Assembly (NCBI GenBank): GCA_030619685.1
Contig: JAUXAX010000068.1
Location: 1 to 10,727, forward strand
Reading direction: 5' to 3'
Source: Dehalococcoidia bacterium
Lineage (GTDB): Bacteria; Chloroflexota; Dehalococcoidia; SZUA-161
DNA: 10,727 nucleotides
Shown: positions 5,937-10,727 of the stretch, piece after piece
How the letters are laid out: the number at the start of each line of letters is the position of its first letter
How positions within the stretch are numbered: the first letter of the stretch is position 1
Made by a program: the position numbers and the translations under genes
Notes under the pieces: model-generated
Database searches by the model: none
Seen by the model: only the letters and a program-made list of their open reading frames with translations
What the model was told of the DNA's origin: nothing

Positions 5937-5965
5937 AGTATAAAAACAAAAATATCCAAAGTCAA
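5937..5965 (-). promoter_or_regulatory. Sigma-70 type promoter of the tRNA-tuf-ribosomal protein operon
   Basis: On the minus strand, -35 TTGACT (5960-5965) and -10 TATACT (5937-5942) are separated by exactly 17 nt; each matches consensus at 5 of 6 positions. The spacer is A/T-rich. Transcription would start near 5929-5931, about 22 nt before the first tRNA. The -35 overlaps the cysS stop codon (5962-5964), so this housekeeping transcript starts directly at the end of the upstream gene. Confidence 0.8.
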
Positions 5966-7395
5966 GGCTTCCTGTATCTCCACACCGTCCCCTGGGGAGT
6001 ATCCTCCAGCGTGATGCCCAGTTCCTTGAGATCGCTTCGTGTGGCATCGGCAAGCTGCCACTTCTTCTCTTGCCGGAATTCAGCCCGTTTGTCTGCCAGT
6101 AGTTTGATAAACTCCTCTATGTCATCTGAGAGTCCTGCTAAGTTCAAGCCATACCTGGACGCCAGGTTTCGTAGAGGTTCTACCAGACTGTCTGGCGCTG
6201 CTGCCTCTCTCAGGGTCAACCCCAGGACTTCAGCAAGCTCCAGGAGCGTCTTCCGGGCTTCGCCTATACCCAGTCCTTCGTCGTGGCCTCGGTTTATCTC
6301 CCGGGCGAGATCGAACAGAACAGCTATGGCTTGTGGCGTGTTGAAGTCATCGTCCATGGCCTGGACAAACTGCTCTCTATAGGATTCGGCTTCTATGGGA
6401 GTGGTTGCAGGCGCTTCGAGGTCGACGTGAGCGGCATGGCATAGTCTCTCCATGCCTCTCTCCATTGAAGCTATGACTTCGTCCGAGTAGCTGATGGGGC
6501 TGCGGTAGTGGGAGCTGAGCACCCAGAGCCTTATAGCATCGGCGCCATACTTCGCTAGCGCTTCGCTCACAGCTATCAGCCTACCTGAGGACTTGCTCAT
6601 CTTGTCCTCGCCCAGTTGCATCAGGCCATTATGCAACCAGTAGCGTACGAAGGGCGTAACCGAGGTGAAAGTCTCGGATTGTGCGATCTCGTTTTCATGA
6701 TGAGGGAAGATGAGATCCTGGCCGCCGCCGTGGATGTCCACGGTATCGCCGAGGTATTTGAGGGACATGGCGCTGCATTCGATGTGCCATCCAGGCCTTC
6801 CTTGCCCCCAGGGGCTTTGCCAATATGGCTCGCCGGGCCTGGCTGCCTTCCACAAGGCAAAATCCAGGGGATGCTCCTTCGCTTCGCTGACCTCGATGCG
6901 GGCACCTGCCACCATATCATCTAAATCACGATGGCTGAGCTTGCCGTAGTCGGGGTCGCTTGTCACCCGAAAATAGACGTCGCTCCCTGCCTGATAGGCG
7001 TGCCCTTTCTGTACCAGTCCTTCGACTATCTCTATGATCTTGGGGATTTCTTCGGTAGCTCGGGGATACTCATCGGCTCGTTTCACGTTGAGAGCGTCCA
7101 TATCAGTGAAGTACTGGGTGATAAACCCTTCCGCCAGCTCTCGTGGTGGGATGCTCAGCTCATTGGCTCGTGTAATGATCTTATCGTCGATGTCGGTGAA
7201 GTTTTGCACATATCTAACTCTATAGCCGCGAAATTCGAGATAGCGCCTGATGGTGTCGAAGACGATATAGCTCATGGCATGGCCCAGGTGGCAGGGGGCA
7301 TAGGGGGTGACACCGCAGACGTACATGCTTACCGTATCGCCCTGGGGGACGAAATCCTCTTTTTGACCGGAAAGAGTGTTACATATCTTGATCAA
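5962..7395 (-). CDS. cysS: Cysteinyl-tRNA synthetase
   Basis: Class I synthetase charging tRNA-Cys. The 477 residues are near the usual length (E. coli 461). Visible: the HIGH motif as HLGH (36-39), KMSKS (265-269), [10 protein letters not shown] (65-74), and zinc ligands Cys27, Cys207 and the HHENE motif (232-236). The C-terminal helical domain with a basic [14 protein letters not shown] segment precedes the end. The start is TTG at 7395: it overlaps the ispF stop as TTGA, GGAGG lies 4 nt upstream inside the ispF end, and [13 protein letters not shown] is the normal family N terminus. Translation is therefore coupled to ispF. Its stop codon forms part of the tRNA operon promoter. Confidence 0.97.
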   Translation of the reverse strand: MIKICNTLSGQKEDFVPQGDTVSMYVCGVTPYAPCHLGHAMSYIVFDTIRRYLEFRGYRVRYVQNFTDIDDKIITRANELSIPPRELAEGFITQYFTDMDALNVKRADEYPRATEEIPKIIEIVEGLVQKGHAYQAGSDVYFRVTSDPDYGKLSHRDLDDMVAGARIEVSEAKEHPLDFALWKAARPGEPYWQSPWGQGRPGWHIECSAMSLKYLGDTVDIHGGGQDLIFPHHENEIAQSETFTSVTPFVRYWLHNGLMQLGEDKMSKSSGRLIAVSEALAKYGADAIRLWVLSSHYRSPISYSDEVIASMERGMERLCHAAHVDLEAPATTPIEAESYREQFVQAMDDDFNTPQAIAVLFDLAREINRGHDEGLGIGEARKTLLELAEVLGLTLREAAAPDSLVEPLRNLASRYGLNLAGLSDDIEEFIKLLADKRAEFRQEKKWQLADATRSDLKELGITLEDTPQGTVWRYRKP

Positions 7396-7865
7396 GCTTC
7401 CTCCAAGAGAGCCACAGCGTAGGTGGCGATGCCTTCTTCTCTTCCGGTGAAACCTAAGCCCTCGGTGGTGGTGGCTTTTATTCCCACCTGGCTCTTGCTG
7501 ATAGACAAGGCTCGACTTATGTTCTGCCTCATCTGGTCAACAAAGGGATGAATAAGAGGGCGCTCGGCGATAATCGTAGCATCGATATTGCTGATGCACC
7601 AGCCCTGTTCTCTAAGCAAGTTGCTAGTGTGGCCGAGGAGAACGATGCTAGAAATGCCCTCGTAGGCAGGATCGTTAGCGGGGAAGTGGATTCCGATGTC
7701 TCCCAGCGCTGCCGCTCCCAGCAGAGCGTCTATTATGGCGTGCACCACAACATCGGCATCGCTCCAGCCCTCGAGCCCTTGTTCAAAGGGTATCTCTACA
7801 CCCCCCAGAACGAAGAGGCGCCCCCTGGTTAGCCGATGGGCGTCGTAGCCGATACCGATGCGCAT
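7392..7865 (-). CDS. ispF: 2-C-methyl-D-erythritol 2,4-cyclodiphosphate synthase
   Basis: IspF converts CDP-methylerythritol 2-phosphate to the cyclodiphosphate with release of CMP in the MEP isoprenoid pathway. The 157 residues contain the metal ligands Asp8 and His10 (GYDAH) and His42 (VVVHAIIDALLGAAALGDIG), and the CMP-binding KATTTEGLGFTGREEGIA near the C terminus. The usual H-S-D-x-D motif reads W-S-D-A-D, so Trp34 replaces His34 of E. coli; I believe this variant occurs elsewhere in the family. ATG 7865 has GGAG 4 nt upstream. It overlaps ispD by 37 nt and cysS by 4 nt. Confidence 0.97.
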   Translation of the reverse strand: MRIGIGYDAHRLTRGRLFVLGGVEIPFEQGLEGWSDADVVVHAIIDALLGAAALGDIGIHFPANDPAYEGISSIVLLGHTSNLLREQGWCISNIDATIIAERPLIHPFVDQMRQNISRALSISKSQVGIKATTTEGLGFTGREEGIATYAVALLEEA

Positions 7866-8575
7866 GGTACTCCGGAGTCAAAGAATGCTTTCTCGGTGTT
7901 TGCCAGGAAGACCTTGGCAATCGCTAGATCATCCAGGGTAGTCACTTTTATGTTTTGATAAGACCCCATGTAGACCTCGACCTTGTGACCCAGTTGTTCC
8001 AGCAGGGCAGCATCATCCGTGACCTCATTATCCACCTGACGATAGGCTTCCGCTATGAGGTTGTAGCGAAAAACCTGGGGTGTCTGCGCAGCCCACAAGC
8101 TCTGGCGCGCCGGCGTCTGTTGTACAAAGCGGCGGCGAGAGACGATCTTGACGGTATCTTTGACGGGCACTGCGGCAATTGCGGCACCGCTTTGTCGAGC
8201 TGCGATCAGCCCTCGCTGGATTAGATCAGCATCGACAAACGGTCTGGCGCCATCGTGGATCACCACCCAATCGCAATCTGCCAGCCTCCGCAACCCTTCT
8301 CTGACTGAGTCCTGACGCCTTGGTCCTCCGGCACATACGGCAACCACTTTAGACCAGCCATAGTCTTTTACCAGCTTGCGCCCCTGCGCCAGACTCTTTC
8401 TCGCCAGCACGATGACTATCCGATCAACCGGAGGGCAGTTCTGGAATACAGTCACTATCTTTGCCAGCAAAGGTTCTCCCCCTAGTTGGGCAAAGACCTT
8501 GTCTATCCCACCCATTCGGCTGCTGGTGCCGGCAGCGACGATTACGGCACCGACCCTATCGATTACTTCTTTCAT
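7829..8575 (-). CDS. ispD: 2-C-methyl-D-erythritol 4-phosphate cytidylyltransferase
   Basis: IspD joins CTP and methylerythritol 4-phosphate, two steps before IspF. The 248 residues show the nucleotide-binding VIVAAGTSSRMGG (11-23, Arg20) with Lys26, HDGARP (107-112), VPVKDTVK (136-143), AAQTPQVF (162-169), TDDAALLE (186-193) and NIKVTTLDDL (208-217). The last twenty or so residues, beyond the conserved core, are encoded in the overlap with ispF. ATG 8575 is preceded by AAGGA about 8 nt upstream and overlaps the end of the PIN/TRAM gene by 20 nt. Adjacent ispD and ispF indicate the MEP pathway as the isoprenoid route. Confidence 0.97.
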   Translation of the reverse strand: MKEVIDRVGAVIVAAGTSSRMGGIDKVFAQLGGEPLLAKIVTVFQNCPPVDRIVIVLARKSLAQGRKLVKDYGWSKVVAVCAGGPRRQDSVREGLRRLADCDWVVIHDGARPFVDADLIQRGLIAARQSGAAIAAVPVKDTVKIVSRRRFVQQTPARQSLWAAQTPQVFRYNLIAEAYRQVDNEVTDDAALLEQLGHKVEVYMGSYQNIKVTTLDDLAIAKVFLANTEKAFFDSGVPCASVSATTPIG

Positions 8576-9635
8576 TGACAGGTTCCTTGGGTTGGGCGAA
8601 GATCATCCGACCCGCCGCGGTTTGCAATACCCTAGTTACCGTGATATTGACATCGGTGTTAAGATATCGGCGTCCTCCCTCGATCACAACCATGGTGCCA
8701 TCGTCCAGAAAACTAATGCCTTGGCCAGCTTCTTTACCCTCCTGAACAATACGCAAAGTTATTTCCTCCCCTGGTAGGATCACAGGCTTGACGGCATTGG
8801 CCAGTTCATTGATGCTGAGCACCTTTACTCCCTGGAGCCCAGCCACGCGATTCAGATTGAGGTCATTGCTGACTATAGTGCAGCGCAAAGTCTTGGCCAG
8901 CATTACCAATTTCGAGTCGACCTCGGTGGCATCCTCGAAGTCTATGTCTGAGATCTGAACCGGGATATCCGATCCCCTTTGAAGCTGAGTCAGCATCTCC
9001 AAACCTCTTCGTCCTCGGTTGCGACGCAGTATATCATGAGAATCGGCAATGTGACGCAGCTCATCAAGGACGAATCTGGGGATGAGTAGAGTGCCCTGTA
9101 TGAAACCTGTTTGGATGATGTCAGCAATTCGCCCATCGATGATGGCGTTGGTATCCAAGATGATCAGATCGCTTCTTCTCTCTCTCTTCCCCGAAATACC
9201 CGGGGAACCACTGAAGAAGAACTGCAATACGGCAGGACCTTGCAGCACCATGATAGGTACGAAGAGACAGATCAAGAAGATGGCAGCAACCAGTGGAGTA
9301 TAGTTACCCCACGGGTCTGGGAGCATGGACAAAGGTAGGGTGATCAGGGCTGTGATAACCAAGGCAAACACCAGTCCCATGGCTGCGGCCATGAGACTGT
9401 GCATTGGGACTAGCCTTGGGATCAACCGGAGGCGTTTACGAACCCAGCGCCAAGGGCGTATCGCAACAGAGGGGGCCAGCAGGAAGCCACATATGTAGGC
9501 TGCAATGGTGAGAGACAAAATCCACGTCAGCTCACTGGTAGCCTGGCTCCTTTCGGCGATTACGACAGCTAGCCTCCACCCCCCAATGCTTAATAGTGCT
9601 GCGACAAGAATACGGATAAAAAGTTCTCCCCGCAT
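8556..9635 (-). CDS. yacL: YacL-type membrane protein with PIN and TRAM domains
   Basis: 359 residues. About four transmembrane segments occupy residues 5-27, 37-57, 79-102 and 113-133. A cytoplasmic PIN nuclease-like domain follows (157-280), with the acidic residues expected for metal binding: Asp161 (LDTNAIIDGR), Glu192 (LDELRHI), Asp240 and Asp258 (SNDLNLNRVA). A TRAM RNA-binding domain covers about 284-345 (PGEEITLRIVQEGKEAGQGI). This is the architecture of B. subtilis YacL, also found just upstream of ispD-ispF there. Precise substrate is not established; RNA cleavage or RNA binding at the membrane is inferred from domains. ATG 9635 has GGAGG 11 nt upstream. First gene after the promoter at 9751-9779. 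Confidence 0.92.
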   Translation of the reverse strand: MRGELFIRILVAALLSIGGWRLAVVIAERSQATSELTWILSLTIAAYICGFLLAPSVAIRPWRWVRKRLRLIPRLVPMHSLMAAAMGLVFALVITALITLPLSMLPDPWGNYTPLVAAIFLICLFVPIMVLQGPAVLQFFFSGSPGISGKRERRSDLIILDTNAIIDGRIADIIQTGFIQGTLLIPRFVLDELRHIADSHDILRRNRGRRGLEMLTQLQRGSDIPVQISDIDFEDATEVDSKLVMLAKTLRCTIVSNDLNLNRVAGLQGVKVLSINELANAVKPVILPGEEITLRIVQEGKEAGQGISFLDDGTMVVIEGGRRYLNTDVNITVTRVLQTAAGRMIFAQPKEPVNERSNR

Positions 9636-9750
9636 GAAAGCCGCTTCCTCCCCACTTTAGGCAATAAAAAATAATACTAAAACACATTGTGATCTCCGCA
9701 AAGAATGCCTATCCGGATATCAGTATAAAACCCTCTATCAATCCAGCAGG
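9636..9750 (-). other. Long A/T-rich leader of the yacL-ispD-ispF-cysS transcript
   Basis: About 110 nt separate the predicted start site from the yacL ATG. The leader holds a perfect 10-nt palindrome TATCCGGATA (9710-9719) and an A/T-rich run (9661-9680). No terminator-like hairpin with U-run and no riboswitch that I recognise is visible. Confidence 0.4.
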
Positions 9751-9779
9751 ATAGTAGCACAAAACGCGTGGTATGTCAA
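9751..9779 (-). promoter_or_regulatory. Sigma-70 type promoter of the yacL-ispD-ispF-cysS unit
   Basis: On the minus strand a perfect -35 TTGACA (9774-9779), a 17-nt spacer and -10 TACTAT (9751-9756, 4 of 6). A start near 9744 is expected. It lies directly behind the stop codon of the zinc-finger membrane protein (9782), separating that gene and fabZ from the following unit. Confidence 0.78.
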
Positions 9780-9781
9780 TT

Positions 9782-10264
9782 TCATCGCAGCCTGCTGACC
9801 GCGAGGATGATGCCAAGAACAAGCGCAATCAAGCCATAGACATCGACAAATGAATCCAGAAGAGTGAGGTGGGGTGTCTCGAGAAGGCTTCTAATGGTAT
9901 AGCTCACCACCATACTTATGCCTGCGATCGCCTGCAGCCCGGGGCCGCGCTTGCGGTTGACGGAGAGGCTCACCACTTCGCCGATGGCGTAGCCAATACC
10001 GGCTGCAATGATGAGCCATAAGAAGCCGCCCAAAGGAATAAAAGGCCAAATAGCACCCAGCACTGAAGCGGTAACCAGGCCGGCAGCAATTGCCCTTGCG
10101 AAGAAGACGGCTGAAACATCATAGACAGGCAGCCGCTTCAGGGCGGCGCATTCGGGGCAGCGCGCACCTATCGGTGTCTGAACCAAGCACTTGGGGCAGA
10201 TGAGCTGCCCGCATTTACTGCACCTGAGGTTGGTCTCGGTCTCGGGGTGAAGGGCGCATCTCAT
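9782..10264 (-). CDS. B-box-like zinc-finger membrane protein, function unknown
   Basis: 160 residues. The N terminus (1-42) is a cysteine/histidine cluster: Cys3, His6, Cys15, Cys18, Cys23, Cys26, Cys36 and Cys39, a B-box/zinc-ribbon-like layout that could hold two zinc ions. The rest is hydrophobic, with about four membrane segments (51-71, 75-100, 110-127 and 139-157) separated by a basic loop NRKRGPG (103-109). There is no signal peptide, so the finger is expected on the cytoplasmic side. The ATG overlaps the fabZ stop codon as ATGA, so the two are translated together. The family is a short zinc-finger/membrane hypothetical often seen in Chloroflexota and relatives; no function is assigned. 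Confidence 0.85.
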   Translation of the reverse strand: MRCALHPETETNLRCSKCGQLICPKCLVQTPIGARCPECAALKRLPVYDVSAVFFARAIAAGLVTASVLGAIWPFIPLGGFLWLIIAAGIGYAIGEVVSLSVNRKRGPGLQAIAGISMVVSYTIRSLLETPHLTLLDSFVDVYGLIALVLGIILAVSRLR

Positions 10265-10719
10265 TCCTGCACCCTAGCCGGGGCTTGCTCTGGGTTGGCG
10301 ATGGCGAAGGTCAACTCACCTTCAGCAACAGTTTTTCCTTCCACAGACGCTTTAGCTGCACCCTTACCTATGTTACCTCTCATCTTGGTGAACGTCACCT
10401 CTAACCGTAGGCTGTCTCCGGGGAACACTGGCCCACGAAAACGAAGGTTGTCGACCCCAGCGAAGAGGATGCTCTTGCCCTTATGTTGAGGCAAGCTCAA
10501 TACTGCCACGGCACCGACTTGAGCCAGAGCTTCGATAATAAGCACTCCGGGGAAGATAGGGTAGCCTGGAAAATGACCTTGAAAGCAGAATTCTCCGGCA
10601 GTAACATTCTTGATTCCTACGGCTCCCTCGCCGGGCTGTAGGTCGATGACCTTATCCACGAGAAGGAAAGGCCAGCGGTGGGGGATTATCTGTTGAATTT
10701 CTCTAGCACCGAGCATCAT
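10261..10719 (-). CDS. fabZ: (3R)-hydroxyacyl-ACP dehydratase FabZ
   Basis: FabZ dehydrates 3-hydroxyacyl-ACP to trans-2-enoyl-ACP in type II fatty acid synthesis. The 152 residues have the hot-dog fold signatures IIPHRWPFLLVDKV (11-24), FQGHFPGYPIFPGVLIIEALAQ (46-67; catalytic His49 and Glu63) and FAGVDNLRFRGPVFPGD (86-102). Two consecutive ATGs (10719 and 10716) are possible starts. The window ends 8 nt further on without a visible Shine-Dalgarno sequence, so the start is not settled and a slightly longer protein is possible. The length already equals that of E. coli FabZ (151). The short C-terminal tail (AIANPEQAPARVQE) is not conserved. Confidence 0.95.
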   Translation of the reverse strand: MMLGAREIQQIIPHRWPFLLVDKVIDLQPGEGAVGIKNVTAGEFCFQGHFPGYPIFPGVLIIEALAQVGAVAVLSLPQHKGKSILFAGVDNLRFRGPVFPGDSLRLEVTFTKMRGNIGKGAAKASVEGKTVAEGELTFAIANPEQAPARVQE

Positions 10720-10727
10720 GGAATCAC

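Noticed and set aside
1..10727. CRISPR arrays, insertion sequences, integrases, toxin-antitoxin or defence genes
   Set aside because: None seen. The only repeats are the two intergenic palindromes, and all genes are housekeeping or acyl-CoA related.

Overview
The window is a stretch of bacterial chromosome in which every gene I can support is read from the minus strand, so it is best read from the right edge (10727) to the left edge (1). It is a dense housekeeping region with short or negative gene spacing. It carries classical bacterial markers: MEP-pathway isoprenoid genes, FabZ, EF-Tu, NusG, SecE and a four-cysteine L33. Gene order (PIN/TRAM protein, ispD, ispF, cysS, then tRNAs, tuf, rpmG, secE, nusG, rplK, rplA), even base composition and the HMG-CoA-synthase-like/DUF35 fusion together suggest a Chloroflexota bacterium of the Dehalococcoidia type. 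That placement is an inference from gene order and family resemblance; no search was run.

Right part (10719-9782): fabZ overlaps by an ATGA junction a small membrane protein with an N-terminal B-box-like zinc finger. Immediately downstream is a strong sigma-70 type promoter (TTGACA, 17 bp, TACTAT; 9751-9779). It starts a tightly packed unit of a YacL-type PIN/TRAM membrane protein, ispD, ispF and cysS, all overlapping one another (20, 37 and 4 nt). This matches the Firmicutes order yacL-ispD-ispF...cysS.

Middle part (5965-2137): a second near-consensus promoter (TTGACT, 17 bp, TATACT) overlaps the cysS stop codon. It precedes tRNA-Thr(TGT), tRNA-Tyr(GTA), tRNA-Thr(GGT), tuf, rpmG, secE, nusG, rplK and rplA. 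This is the E. coli thrU-tyrU-glyT-thrT-tufB arrangement without the glycine tRNA, run into the secE-nusG-rplKA cluster. The end of secE contains an 18-nt exact match to the phage SP6 RNA polymerase promoter.

Left part (2136-1): rplA is not followed by rplJ-rplL. Instead comes a 244-nt gap carrying two adjacent palindromic repeat units. Beyond it is a two-gene unit: an HMG-CoA-synthase-like protein fused to a DUF35 zinc-ribbon/OB-fold domain, then the first 154 codons of an SCP-x-type thiolase. The synthase-like domain appears to have lost its catalytic cysteine and histidine. In archaea, thiolase, HMG-CoA synthase and DUF35 proteins form a substrate-channelling complex. Here the organism has MEP-pathway genes and the synthase looks catalytically dead, so a non-mevalonate acyl-CoA thiolase/scaffold role is more likely. 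This module is the most interesting item in the window.
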